DNA of 64,000 bases from the NCBI GenBank assembly GCA_047967505.1, contig CM106541.1. One strand, given 5' to 3'. The translations under genes and the position numbers were made by a program. How positions within the stretch are numbered: the first letter of the stretch is position 1; each line of letters opens with the position of its first letter. The notes beneath the pieces are model-generated. The model was not told the DNA's origin. It saw only the letters and a program-made list of their open reading frames with translations, and did not search any database. Shown here piece by piece: positions 34,700-46,135 of the stretch. The stretch is from Dipteris shenzhenensis (lineage: Eukaryota; Polypodiophyta; Polypodiopsida; Gleicheniales).

Positions 34700-36007
34700 C
34701 CTTCTCCACTTCTGCATTAGAGTATGGAGCTCCTTTATTTGAGGCTCGGGAGTTGATGTGGATGAGTTGGGCTAAACTTGATTTGCATAGATAGGTATTA
34801 AACCTTATACTCCTTCCACATAGTACATTGGGTACTTAGCTTCATACTCGAATTGCAAATCCACCACCTCGACTTGAAGTTGTTGTATTGGAACTGTTGG
34901 AGAAGCTAGATTTGGTGCTCTTGGATATGGTCATGGATTTGTATTTATGAGTAATTGCGAGACTTAGGTCCGGAGGGGAATAGGATTCAGCCTCAAAGCT
35001 GGGGGTGCTTGTGCAAGTGTTGGTTGCCGTTACATTGGGATGGGTGCCGGTTGGTATTGTTGAGGTCGAGGCAGGTTGTTGCACATGTTGAAGATGCAAC
35101 TATTTTTGTCATGTCCACTGACTACGCAGATGTGGCACCACAACCTTGGCGGTGGATTGCTTGTGTAGTGATCCTAGCTCTTAGGATGGGGCATTCATTT
35201 GCTATATGATTGGCCATGCAATGTGGACACCATACATTTTCTCGCCTTGGATAAGTCTGAGGTGGTGGTTGAGATATGTGAAGCTTTTGTTCCATGGCCT
35301 GCATCATTTCTTCTCTTAGCTTCATGGATATGGCCTCTAGGCAATCTTCATTAGATGTTTCTACAATGGACTTGGATTTTCCCTTTTTAGGGTGCTTATC
35401 TTACGTGTTGGCTCTTCCATCATCATTGTTGATGTCAGAATCGGTCATGCCATCCTCGATGTCAATGTCTGTCGCACATCAGCAACACTGAATGTTTCAT
35501 AACTGCTAATTTTTTTCATGTCTTTACGGATTTTCTTTCTTAGGCCTGCAATGAACCAGGTCATGAGGTACTTATCATTGGGGCATGGGTAATTAAGTGT
35601 TTCATCTTGCCCAAGTACGTGCATACATCCTCTCATCGACCTTGTTCGAGCTTGCTTAGTTGGAGAGAAGGATCCCTTGTAGTCTCTCCATTTGAAAGCG
35701 CCTCTTGAATTCAATTTGCAACAGTCCCATGTGGCCCTTTCTTCCACTAGGAGGTCTAGGTACCATCATGGGGAGCCATGCGACCTTGGTTTCATTTGAT
35801 TGATCTTCTCCACCTCGGCATGGCATCAAAATACTGGAGGAATTCTGTTGGATCGCCCCGACCATTGTATTTGGGAAGTTTGAATTTGCCCAAGGGGCGC
35901 CTTCCTTGATTGTTATTGTTGTGGCCAAAATTGTTGCGAGGGTTAAAGAAATTGTTCCCATCTACTTCTTGTTCAAGGACACCATCATCGCGATGGCAAT
36001 TTGCCAT
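34700..36007 (-). pseudogene. Ty3/gypsy gag
   Basis: Three overlapping frames together give a capsid-like protein: GKFKLPKYNGRGDPTEFLQYFDAM (36007 side), then DKYLMTWFIAGLRKKIRKDM and SVADVRQTLTSRM (35747-35445). A knuckle-like WCPHCMANHIANEC follows (35325-35122) with spacing CX2CX3HX4C, one residue shorter than the usual CX2CX4HX4C. Frameshifts separate the pieces. Confidence 0.75.
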
Positions 36008-36510
36008 GTCATCTTATCGAGGAGTCAAAGGGATTGGCTGAATTTCAAGGGGGTAATTCGGGGCAGAAGGTTGTTAGAGGCATTGGTCGGAGCATAGTTG
36101 CATGCAGATTTGGCGAGAGGTGGAACGGGTGCCTCTTTCGCAAGTGTGGGTGTTGATGTAGGTGTGTTAGGGGGGTTAGATATGTGTTAGTGTAGTAGGG
36201 AACTTCATGTTAAATAATGTGCCTAGGATTTGTCCCATGTGTGTGGAAATGTGCCGATGTAGAACGGATCGTCAATCGGAGGTCACAGTGGAAATTTATG
36301 AGCGAATTAGTGCAAAAAGGGGCCCACACTAGGGCACACATTAGCGAGTCCTAGGGATGCTCAAAAGGTGTGAAATGGGTTGGAAAATTTTCTCGTAGTG
36401 TGTGTTTTTGTGTATGAAATCTTGGTTCAATCGAGGTCTAGTTTGGGTCCCAAATGGATGAGTTACGATAGGTTAAAGTAGGGGTAAAATGGGGCCCCTT
36501 TTTGTGAGTT

Positions 36511-36690
36511 GGGGGGGGGGGTGGGGAGGGGAGGTGGAGGGAAAAAAAGGGGGGAGGGGGAAGGGGTGGGTTGTGGAGGGGTGCATGGTGGAGGGGTGGG
36601 TTGTGGAGGGAAGGGGGGAGGGCGGGGGGGTGGAGGGAGGGAGGGGATGGTGGAGGAGGGGGCCGGGGGGGGAGGAGGGGGTGGTGGAAA
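36511..36690 (+). repeat. G-rich block (potential G-quadruplexes)
   Basis: About 180 bp contain more than twenty runs of three or more G, including one run of eleven near 36511 and one of eight near 36668, with only scattered T and A between. Plus-strand frames read Gly/Val/Trp-rich chance peptides. The block lies in the leader of the Ty3 element, on the strand opposite to its transcript. Confidence 0.9.
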
Positions 36691-37301
36691 CTTGACTGAT
36701 GGAAATTCAAAGGGAAAAGGAGATGATCACCTACAACACTCTCCCAAGTCTTTCTCGATGTAACAGGATTGTTGAGGTCGAATGGTGGATGGCTATGTTA
36801 TCGTTGTGAGAAGGGCTTGAAACAACTCACTGATGAGGATGGGAGTAGGGAGGTGGTTGATGGAGAGGGAGGAGGGTCTTGCGTATGGCTTGGAATGGGG
36901 AAGAGGATGGAGGCTAGATGTGGAAGAAGAAGAATCAGGGGGTGGAGTGGATTTTTATAGGAATGGGTTTAGGGTTAGGGTTAAATCCTAAACTCTTCCT
37001 GGGCCATACTTTTCATGTTAGCTTGGATCCCTCGTTTGTAAAAAGGTGAAATGTTCAAAATTGCGAGCTCCACATATTGGTGTCCATTGGAAAGCCTGAT
37101 TTGTTCTTCAAGTGGCGTCTTTTTAAGAAATAAAAATTTCTTAAGGTTGAACCCAAGGTTTGCTTGGGGTTGATACTTTTGGCTAGAGTTGGAAATTTGT
37201 TTTACTCTCCTTGCCCTTGAGTGCTATGTTCATGAAATTTTGTGGTAGTTTGTTTTTTACACATACTTGCATATGTTTACTCGTTACTTGAGATGCTAGT
37301 C

Positions 37302-37321
37302 TCCTCGGCAATGGCACCAAA
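37302..37321 (-). other. Primer-binding region of the Ty3 element
   Basis: On the minus strand, directly after the LTR end GAGCCAACA, the sequence reads TTTGGTGCCATTGCCGAGG. Spacing and sequence match a tRNA primer-binding site of the type used by Tat/Athila-like elements, with three or four differences from the remembered consensus. Confidence 0.65.
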
Positions 37322-37754
37322 TGTTGGCTCTTTCCCATGGCTTCCATAGGAAGAGCAAGGTATTCTTAGTAGGCAGGGTTTCGAGGCTTTTTGTCACCTA
37401 CAGATATATTGATGTCGTCGTTTATAGTATAAATATAGCTTAAGACCTCGGGTCATATTTCGATGAGAGACATAGGTTTAAGTTTGGTAAGCAAACATGG
37501 TGCATTATGTGTGAAAGGATCGTGCAACATCATGATTGGGGCAATGAAGGCTTTCGCCTCCATTGGGGTTGAAAGGTTTAGGAGGAGTTTAAGGGTTAGA
37601 GGGAGGTTCAAGGTTCAAAAGGGGTTCAGGGTTTAGAAGAGGGTCCATGATTTAGGTTCAGGGTTCAGAAGGAGGATCCAAGGTTCAGGGTAGAGTACAT
37701 TGCGGAGAACTCGTCTCCCTCATAGATCATGGAGGTTAAGGGTTTAGGGAGAGC

Positions 37755-37985
37755 ATAAGTGTGGGAGAGGAAGAAGGTGTAACAGTATGGGGGGAAAGGA
37801 GAGAGAGGAGAAGAGAGGAGGAGAGAGAGGAGAAGGAAGGAGGAGGAGGGAGAAGGAGGGAGGAGGAGGGAGGAGGAGAGGGAGGAGAAGGGAGGAGGAG
37901 GAAGGAGAAGGGAGGAGGAGGGAGGATGAGAGGAGGAGTTGGGAGGAGGAAAGGGAGAGGAGGGGTTGCAAGGTTGGAGGAGAGG
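37755..37985 (+). repeat. GGA/GA purine tract inside the LTR
   Basis: About 230 bp are almost free of pyrimidines on the plus strand, with repeats of GGGAGGAGGAGG and GGAGAAGG. Open frames on both strands here are repeat artefacts. Confidence 0.9.
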
Positions 37986-38189
37986 GGAGGAGGAGTTGCA
38001 AGGTTAGGACACGCTTTTGGACATGGAGTGCAAGGAAGCATGGACACTTGGAGAAAATTGCTTGGAATACCAAAGTAGAACTCAACACAATAGAGTGTGG
38101 ACTTCATTCCATTATGGGGTATTTATACAAGTTGGAGAGCTTCTCTCCCTACATGTAGGAATTGTTAGATATTCTCTCTCTACATGTAG

Positions 38190-38490
38190 AGCTTGCATAT
38201 AGAAGTTGCATGTAGGAGCTGCATGTTGCATGTAGGACTTGAATGTAGAAGTTGCATGTAGGACTTGCATGTAGAATGCATGTAGAAGTTGCATGTAGGA
38301 ATCATATGCAGAACTTGCATGTAGAACATGCATGTAGAAGTTGCATCTAGGAGTTGCATGTAGAACATGCATGTAGGAGTTGCATGTAGAACTTGAATGT
38401 AGAAATCGCATGTAGAACTTTCTTGTAGAACTTACATGTAGAACTTGTATGTAGAACATGCATATAGGAATCACATGTAGAACTTGCATG
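38190..38490 (+). repeat. 13-bp TGCATGTAGAACT array
   Basis: More than twenty copies of TGCATGTAG(A/G)A(C/G)(T/A) follow one another, mostly at exactly 13 bp, with a few 11- and 15-bp units. Copies alternate AACT, AAGT, AACA and GAGT after the core. The minus frame gives the repeating peptide theme YMQVLHATST. The core TGCATG is self-complementary. Confidence 0.9.
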
Positions 38491-38639
38491 TTGGATTCTT
38501 AAGAGAGATTATTCCTAGCCTTATGCAAGTACAAGCAGAGCTTTGCCGCTACTCTACACACACATTCTGTGCTACCTAAGTCCATGTTGGCATAGAGACA
38601 ACAGTGACACCTCATATGACAGGTTCAATTGATACCCTT

Positions 38640-39960
38640 TCACTAATCCAAAATTTAGGACTGCATTTCCTGCTCTTTACAAGGGTGGGTGCATGTGCCT
38701 AGATGGTTGATGCCTTTTCCTTTTAGTTCTTTTTTGGGGGCTTTGGGACTCTAGTATTATGTTTGATTCACTTACAGGGGGTCTCATTCATCTTATTCTA
38801 AAGGGAGGTTGTAGAAATTTCATATCCAATGGAGACCCATCACTTTGTTGGGAACATTTTACAAGATGCTAAGCAAAGCTATTTGTGTGTGTTTGTAGAC
38901 CATTTTTCCAAATCTTATTCATGATATGCAGACTGGCTTTGTGTATGGCAGAAGTCTTGACAACATTTTCTCTTTTTGGGAAGCCCAACTTCGGGCTATG
39001 CCGAGTGGCTAGCAATTTTCAATTCTACTCTTAGATTTAAAAAAGGCATATGATAGAGTAGATTGGAGATTTTTGGAGATTACCCTCGCACACTTTGTAT
39101 TTTCAAGTGCTTACCAGAGGAGAATGCGGAGAGATATTTCAGATTTCCCTATATCAACTCAGCAGGATGCCCTCTTGCCCCCTTCTTGTATTTATTGTGG
39201 CTGAAGCAATGAGAAGTATTTGAGATTTGATGCGGACATCATCGAGATGTCTTTCCCTCACACAGGGTGAGGTTATTCTTGTATAGTGAGCTTGCTAATG
39301 ATACTATTGTTTTTTTTGTGCCACTACACAGAGCCTCACATCTTCCATGGTAGCCTTGTATTTGTTTGTATTGCAATAGGCACACAAATTAATTGGAACA
39401 AATCCAATGGCTTTGTGATGAGGACACCCTAGCTTAGGGGGATGATTTTGGTTTCACTTGAATCCAGAGGTGTGTTTTTGTCTGATATTTGGGCTACCAG
39501 GTCAGTGTGGGCATCCCCTTTTTGCAACAATTTTCCCCAGTGTTGGAGAGTATTAAGAGGAACCTCCTCTTTTGGAGCTCATTAAAACTTGAGCTTGCTT
39601 CCAGGGTGTTCGTGGTCAACTAGGTCATGCAAGCCACAGCATGGTTCTCCATACTAAGGGAGTAGACCCGGACTTCTAGAGCAAAGCATTATTGTGTAAG
39701 GTGGTGGCTAGAGGACTTTTGCCGGGACAAGAACCACTAAAGTATTTCCTCATTTGAAGTATACTATCCTATTCTCCTTCCTCAAGTGGGGATTGGATGG
39801 ACAGTATCAGATGGATCTTCACATCAACCCATCTCAGGGCTCCCTCCCCCCCTTTTCTGATTGCTATCCTAAAAGCTTAGGCCAGCTCCAAGAGCAGAGT
39901 TCCCTCCCCCTACCTCTTAGGAAGAGATTGATAGAAGCCTACCATGTGGAATAATAGCAT
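38640..39960 (+). pseudogene. LINE (non-LTR) reverse transcriptase relic
   Basis: The plus strand shows LINE RT landmarks across several frames: QTGFVYGRSLDNIFSFWEAQLRAM (38930-39000), LLDLKKAYDRVDWRFLE (39030-39080) and LANDTIVFFV (39290-39330). In the last, AND replaces the catalytic ADD. Later come INWNKSNGF (39390) and WSSLKLELASRVFVVNQVMQATAWF (39570-39640). Stops and shifts are frequent. The 5' part (endonuclease) and 3' tail are not recognised. Confidence 0.8.
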
Positions 39961-40090
39961 ACTTGATGATCACGGCAGACCACTTGGTAATTCTCATTAT
40001 AGTGCAATGGTCTAGATGGGAAAGAAATCATGCCTCCTTGGAAGATCTTCAAAAGAATTCCAAATGATCATAGAGTCTAGGCAGTAAGTC

Positions 40091-40273
40091 TGTAGGGACA
40101 AAGTGGAGACAGTTGTAAACACAAGTGAGCAAGAGTGCACACACAAGAAAGCTCCAATAGAAATGTTCAAATGAAACAATACAAGTACTTGGTATATATA
40201 GTACCCAAGTACTACTAGTCAACCATAGGGTTGACTTTATGCCTACGACACCATATCTTTGTAATCTCTTACA
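40091..40273 (-). repeat. Copia-2 3' LTR
   Basis: On the minus strand the LTR starts TGTAAGAGATTACAAAG, right after the polypurine tract TTTGAGGGGGGAA, and ends CCCTACA at 40091. At 183 bp it is short even for copia. Its end resembles the LTR end at 21672. Confidence 0.75.
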
Positions 40274-40416
40274 AATTCCCCCCTCAAAGATATGGCTGAA
40301 AGTACCTTGGAAACATCTCAGGTGTACCCTGCAGTACCTAAAGTACCATGGTTGCACAAATTCATCCAGATGGATATGCAACCTGTGGGAGTACATGAAA
40401 ACAATGTCATTGTGAA

Positions 40417-41904
40417 TCACTTCATAACTCCCCTTGACATTGTGATAATGTCTCTGATCCCCAAGCCATGTCGATGTTGTAACAAAAGATCTTTTGACAG
40501 GGCTCTGGTGAAGATATTTGCCACATTGTCCTCAGATGGACAATAGATGAGATCAATGAAGCCATCAGAAATACAACCCCGTACATAATGATTTTCAATG
40601 TGTTTCATGCGAGCATGAAAGACAGGATTGTTGGCTATGGCAATGCAACTTTGGTTGTCACAAAAGATAGAGTTTGCTTCGCCATTATTGCATGATGCAA
40701 GTCATGCAAAAGCTTCCTTAACCACATTAACTCCATAGTGGCTGAATTTGCAGCTTTGTACTCTGCTTCACTGGAGGAAAAAGAGACTCGCTCTTACTTC
40801 TTACTGAGCCATGAGATACAGGCTGAACCCAATGAGAAGCAATAGCCAGTTGTGGACCGTCTGCCATCAATGTCCCTTGACCAATCTGAGTCGGTGAAAC
40901 CACTCAGCTTTAGATCACAATCTGAAGCATAATGCAAGCCAAGAGAGAGAGTGCCATGGACATATCTGAGAACCTTTTTTGCTGCATTCCAATGTGTGAT
41001 CATGGGACAATGCATGAACTGGCTCAAAAGTCTTGCGGCATAGGCAATATCAGGCTATGTGGAGCATAGATATATCAAACTGCCAACCAACTGCCTGTAC
41101 AAAGTGCCATCAAACTTTTCAGCAGTATCATGATTAGTCAACTTGAGTCCCTTTTCCAACGGAGTAGCCACAAGCTTACAGTCCTCCATTTTAAATTTCT
41201 GCAACAACCCCTTTGAGTACTTTGTTTGTGACATAAAAATCCCATCATGGGTCTGCCAAGACAATAGTCCAATAGGCCCAAATCTGTCATGTCAAAGTTG
41301 TGACATAAAGCAGACTGCACTGTTGTAATTTGTTATAAATCACTGCCAGTGAGTATAATGTCATCCACATATAGTACCAACATGACCAATTCTGATTTTT
41401 GCTGGAGAACATATACAGATTTGGCTCTATATGAGTGATTACAAAGCCATGGGACAGCAAAAATTGATGTATCTTTTGATACCACGCACGAGGTGCTTGC
41501 TTCAACCCATATAGAGCCTTCCTGAGCTTGCATACCTTGTGCTCTTGTCCCTTCACCTCAAAACCTTGGGGTTGATGTACATAGACCTCCTCTTCAAGAT
41601 CTCCATTGAGGAAAGTGGTCTTGACATACATCTGGTACACTAACCAACCATAAAACTCAGCAAGAGAGATGACAGAACAAATGGTGGTCATCTTGGCCAC
41701 TGGAGCAAATATCTCCTCATAATCTATCCCCTCCTCTTGTGCATACCCCTTGGCAACCAAACGGGCTTTGTATTTCTCAAGTGTGCCAGCTGAATCGTAT
41801 TTCACCTTATAAATCCATTTCGTGCCCACCACATTTTTCCCAATGGGCGCATCAACCAAGTCCCATGTGGCATTCTTCTCAATGGATTTAATCTCAGTTT
41901 CCAT
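40417..41904 (-). pseudogene. Copia-2 reverse transcriptase and RNase H
   Basis: RT begins with [26 protein letters not shown] and [19 protein letters not shown] (41904 frame). The usual MDVKTAFLNG reads [10 protein letters not shown], losing the first catalytic Asp. [12 protein letters not shown] is intact but lies in a shifted frame (41533-41333). The connection and RNase H start are at 41027-40794 (GFTDSDWSRDIDGRRSTTGYCFSLG), and the tail VANIFTRALSKD is at 40608-40417. The combination of lost residue and shifts makes it inactive. Confidence 0.9.
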
Positions 41905-42309
41905 AGCTTTCTACCATGCCGGATTATGCTGAGCATCCTTGAAGCTCTGAGGCTCATTTTTCGCTTCCATCACTGAGGTCATCAAAGAAAATTTGACCTT
42001 TTGCTTATTTTTCTGAGTGCTGGCCCTGGTTTTTCCCAAAGTAAGCTAATCCTTAGCATCTTGAATGGTCAACCTTGCCCAACATGGAATAGATTTCTCT
42101 ATTGTACCACTCGGAGCTGCATCAACATCTTTAGTGGCCTCACGACGTTGATAATGCCTCCAAACATGAGGTTGTCTATTTTCATTAATTCACTGCAACT
42201 GCAAATCTGAAACATTTGAGGGAGAGCCATCCTCAACATGTGGCAAGCCATCTAAACTATGAGAAGTAGAAGGGGAAGCATCAAGAGACTCCATCTCATC
42301 ATCCTCAGA

Positions 42310-43206
42310 CTAGATGATGTCCATAGGGGTGTCATCGTATGGTGGCAAGTCTGCACTAGCGGGCTGCATGCACTCATTCTCAGCAAAGAGAACATCTCTG
42401 CTGATTATTACCTTCCTGGTAGCGGGATTATAAAGCCTAAGTCCCCTACTTTCAGTGCTATACTCCACGAAAATGCATTTGACAGTGTTGTCATCAAGCT
42501 TTGTCCGATGTGCATATGGAACCAAAGCATATGCCACTGAGCCAAAAACTCTAAAATGACTAACCTTTGGCTTAAAGCCATACAAAGCCTCAAATGGAGT
42601 CACATTAACCAAAGCTTTGGTAGGGCATATGTTCTGAATATAAGTGGCTGTCACAACTGCTTCTCCCCAAAAAGCCTTTGAGACTCTCTTGAATTTCAAC
42701 ATGCATCTCGTCGTTTCCATGAGAGTACGATTCTTCCTCTCAGGGAGTGGATTCTGTTGTGGTGTGTAAGGGCAAATCAAGTGATGTTTAATCCCATGCT
42801 GCTTCAAAAATCCCTGGAATGCATGTGACATGTACTCTCCCCCTCTATCTGAGTTGAGTGTTCCAATTCTAGACTTGGCTTGGTTCTTAGCCATAGCTTT
42901 AAACTTCTGAAACCAATAGAACACCTCAGATTTTTCCTTCATGAGAAAAAGCCATGTGAACTTGGAGAAGTCATCTATAAAGGTCACAAAGTACCTTGCT
43001 CCTCTATGCGTGGGAATAGTCATGGGACCACATACATCAGTGTGCACTATCTGCAACACTCTGGTTGCCTTGACCCAATTCTTGCCTTGTTTACTAAATG
43101 GCAAGCAATCCATTTTGCCAAGTGCACACCCCTCACACACTTCATTTGCTAGTTGCTGTAATTTTGGCATTCCCTGAGTGATATTATTGTTGTACAAGTA
43201 GGACAA
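42310..43206 (-). CDS. Copia-2 integrase, open frame with DDE triad
   Basis: This 298-codon frame covers most of a copia integrase. Part of the zinc-binding end is present (CEGCALGKMDCLPF), followed by the catalytic Asp in HTDVCGPM, the second in LNSDRGGEY and the Glu in LPERKNRTLMETTR. The C-terminal part has FRVFGSVAYALVP, KCIFVEYSTESRGLRLYNPATRKVIISRDVLF. The N-terminal His residues lie in sequence beyond 43206, where the frame is broken. As part of a pol polyprotein it would have no start of its own, so the Met at 43206 is arbitrary. Confidence 0.85.
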   Translation of the reverse strand: MSYLYNNNITQGMPKLQQLANEVCEGCALGKMDCLPFSKQGKNWVKATRVLQIVHTDVCGPMTIPTHRGARYFVTFIDDFSKFTWLFLMKEKSEVFYWFQKFKAMAKNQAKSRIGTLNSDRGGEYMSHAFQGFLKQHGIKHHLICPYTPQQNPLPERKNRTLMETTRCMLKFKRVSKAFWGEAVVTATYIQNICPTKALVNVTPFEALYGFKPKVSHFRVFGSVAYALVPYAHRTKLDDNTVKCIFVEYSTESRGLRLYNPATRKVIISRDVLFAENECMQPASADLPPYDDTPMDII

Positions 43207-43413
43207 TGCCCTGTGATGGACATGTCCAAACCTGGCATGCCATAATCAGCCTGGGAAGTGTTTGCTACAGCCAATACCTTCTGATCATAAGGTTGAGCAT
43301 CAAGCTTGTATAAGCCTCTGTCATATGTGCATGTTGTTGCTACAACCTCATACCCTTTCTTTGGATCCTTGATCCTACATTGGTTATCCTAAAATTCGAC
43401 CAACATATGTTGA

Positions 43414-44753
43414 TCATGGGCAAAGTTTGAAACTGAAATCAAATTTTGTCTCAAATCTGGAACATACCAAACATCTCAGATATACTTTAACTTTCCCATT
43501 ATCAAGCTGAATAGGAATGTGCCCAACTCCGATGATGTCTTGAGAAGCATCATTGGCACACGTAACCTGTCTGCCATGAACAGGTGTAATGCTCTCAAAC
43601 CACTCCTGGTGAGGAGTCATGTGCTTATTAGCAGCACCACTGTCGATATACCATGTATCACTTGCAACAAGGGAAGCATCCCCTAATTGATTTTCAGCAT
43701 TCAAATCCGTGGCATCCATCTTCTCATTTAATGCAGCAAACACAAAATCTCTATCACCTTGGGCAAGATGAGCTTCACCATGTGCATCTAAAGCACGAGT
43801 TTTAGTGGGGCAACAAAATTAATGCTAGAGCTGTCCCTTTGCCTCTTCTTTTCATTGGCAATCCTTTTCTAACACTCTATGATGTAATGCCCTGGCTTCT
43901 TGCAATAATTGCATTTGCCCTTTTTCTGACTTTTGCTTGAACTGCTTGCATTCTCCTCCTTGGGTTGAGTTGTATGGCTGTGTTTTGGGTCAAATTTTTT
44001 CTAAATTTTGCCTTTTCCACCCATGGCAAGGACTTGCTCACCCTGACGAGAGGCTTTGGAAAAATTTGAGCATCTCTCCTCTTCCTGCAACAAAAGCCCA
44101 ACTAACTCATCGAACGAGAGTGGGGCTGCCCTGAGAACAATGGTCAATGAAGTGACGAATGTGCCATATGAGGGCACTAAGCTATTGAGAGTAATAGAAA
44201 CAAGCTTCTTGTCTTCTATTTCCTCATCAATACTTGCGAGCTAATCACGTAGATTAGTGATCCTAGAAATATGATCAGTGATGGCCTAGCCTTCTTGCAT
44301 CTCGAGATCCTTGAGCTAATTTGTCAAGGAAATGGCCCTTGCCTCATTCTTAACATGATACATGTTTGCCAACTTTCCCATGCTACCTTTGCATCCTTGC
44401 ACGACTTGATAGTCGTCCTAATGTGCCTCTTCACATTTGTGGCAATCAAAAACATTGCTTGGGCACTGCGGCGGTCAAATTTCTTCTGCTCCTCCGTCTA
44501 TGGGACTACCAGGAGGGACTGTAGCAGTCTTCTGTCTGCTTGTCGTCTGACCCCAAGAAGCTGCGCTGGATGTAGATGAGCTTGCTAGCCTCACCTCATC
44601 CCCACTAACAATATCCCACAAGCCTTTACCAACCAAGATGTTCTTAAGCATGGACCACAAGGCATAGTTTGGCATCCAGCTTGTCACCCTCGGTGGACAA
44701 ATTGCCAAAATTATCAGAAAGAGTCGACATGATGCAAAATGGGATACCCACAA
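43414..44753 (-). pseudogene. Copia-2 gag and protease
   Basis: The gag start lies near 44730 and is shifted between frames (MSTLSDNFGNLSTEG, then NYALWSMLKNILVGKGLWDIVSG). A zinc knuckle CNYCKKPGHYIIEC lies near 43915-43875, directly followed by a stop. The protease (43743-43414) keeps a normal active site, WYIDSGAANKHMT, with the flap-like region GHIPIQLDNGKVKV. Stops break gag in several places. Confidence 0.85.
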
Positions 44754-44951
44754 GCTGCAAATGTACCTGCAAAAAGAACTGTAAGTCCCAAAAGTGCAAG
44801 TGGCTGCAAATGTGCCTCTGCAAATCCCAAACTAATACTAGTTGCAAATGCAAAGTACAACTGGCTGCTCTGAAATGCCACTGACTGCACAATGCAATCA
44901 CTGTAAAAATGGCATCAACCAATCACTGCACTCTGCTGCAATCTGAAGATA

Positions 44952-45505
44952 TCGCACACATCCTCAAGTTGAATGCCATCAAAAGGTTCTCTCTACCATC
45001 CTCATTAGTACCAAAAATCTCATGGCAATTTTTGTCCACATATTCCTTTGCCCTTTGTCCTAGGGCTTGTAATAGCCACTAACTAGATCTCAATCGTATT
45101 CTCTATTGGTAACAAATGCTCTCCAAATTGAGCTTACTTTCCTTAGATTATGTCTTGACATCTTCCTAAAGCCCAGTTTCTCCTTACCTTCCATCCAACC
45201 AAATTTATGCCGAATTTAATATCTTATGGTGCCTAATGCATGAGGGGGTAGATTTTGTCAATCGTTAGTGGGGCTTAAAAGAGTGCATTAGAAATGAAGC
45301 TTAAAAAAGATACAAATATATAATGTGGGTAATCCGCTAATATAAATTCCAATATGGAAGGGATTCGACCCATCTGAAAAGGGAAGAAAGAAACACATGA
45401 GGATATGTATGTACATAGATGAGGCAACTACTTCAATCATGTACTAGCCAACATGATGAAGATTACAAGTGAGAGTTCTAGAACAGAGAAGCTGGAGGAC
45501 TAGGG
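44952..45505 (+). repeat. Large direct repeat, copy 1
   Basis: The block from ATATCGCACACATCCTCAAG to GAGAGTTCTAGAACAGAG recurs at 45594-46135 in the same order, with indels, including GAATGCCATCAAAAGGTTCT and ATCCGC(T/C)AATATAAATTCC. It contains no gene. It borders the missing 5' end of Copia-2. Confidence 0.8.
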
Positions 45506-45593
45506 CTATCTATGAAAGGGTATAGACTTAATATGAATCTTAATTTAGGTGTTCTTTTCTTATAAACCCTCTCCGATTCACTAATCAATATAT

Positions 45594-46135
45594 CCCATAT
45601 CCTCAAGGCGAATGCCATCAAAAGGTTCTCTCTACCATCCTCATTAGTGCCAATATCTCTAGTGGCAATTGTTGGCGAGAAATTCCTTTGATATTTGTCT
45701 TAGGGCTTGCAATAACTACTACCCAATATCTCAATTGTATTCTCTATTGGTATCAGATGCTATCCAAATTGAGCTAGACTTTGTTTAGATTCTCTCTTGA
45801 CATCTTCCTAAAGCCAAGTTTCTCCTCACCTCCCATCCAACCAAAGATAGGCTGAAAGTTAGAATCTTATGGTGCCTAATCATGACATCAACCAAACTGA
45901 CAACTGATTACATGAGGGGGGAAGATTTGGTCCAACCAAAGAGACTCTTGGAAATTTAGATGCTTCTATGATGTGGATAATCCGCCAATATAAATTCCAA
46001 TATGAAAGGGATTCAAACCCTCCCCAAAAAAAGGAAGAAAGAAACACTCGAGGATATTATGTAGATAGATGAAAGGAATTTCTTCAATCATGTAGTAGCC
46101 CACATGATGAAGAATACCAGTAACAGTTCTAGAAG
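45594..46135 (+). repeat. Large direct repeat, copy 2
   Basis: Partner of 44952-45505, about 643 bp downstream. By eye around 80 percent of aligned bases agree. A roughly 35-bp segment present here (GACATCAACCAAACTGACAA) is absent from copy 1. Confidence 0.8.

Larger units (their letters stand above)
31795..38603 (-). mobile_element. Ty3/gypsy element, truncated, minus strand
   Basis: Reading right to left it has a 1.28-kb LTR (38603-37322), a primer-binding region, a G-rich leader, gag, aspartic protease and RT. It stops inside the RT/RNase H boundary at 31795. RNase H, integrase and the 3' LTR are missing. The primer-binding region TTTGGTGCCATTGCCGAGG resembles the TGGCGCCGTTGCCGGGG type of Tat/Athila-like plant elements. 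Frames are broken in several places. Confidence 0.8.
37322..38603 (-). repeat. Ty3 5' LTR with two internal repeat arrays
   Basis: The LTR is bounded on the left by TGTTGGCTC (37322, its CA end on the minus strand) next to the primer-binding region. The right edge is placed at the CA of GAGACAACA (38603), which is inferred. It contains a purine tract and a 13-bp array, listed separately. Confidence 0.6.
40091..44940 (-). mobile_element. Ty1/copia retrotransposon Copia-2, nearly complete
   Basis: A 183-bp 3' LTR (40091-40273), polypurine tract, RNase H, RT, integrase, protease and gag follow in copia order on the minus strand. The 5' LTR is not found: beyond gag the sequence passes at about 44945 into a duplicated non-coding block. 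Several frames are broken, but the integrase frame is open for 298 codons. Confidence 0.85.

Noticed and set aside
36489-36763. Gly/Trp-rich plus frames and Pro-rich minus frames
   Set aside because: These come from the G-run block; no conserved domain or start context supports them.
37736-38158. Long overlapping frames in the GGA tract
   Set aside because: Four frames are open at once over the same purine tract, which is what a stop-free repeat gives by chance.
38190-38490. Possible CRISPR-like or coding repeat
   Set aside because: The 13-bp units are in direct tandem without spacers and lie in an LTR. The Tyr/His-rich frames are repeat by-products.
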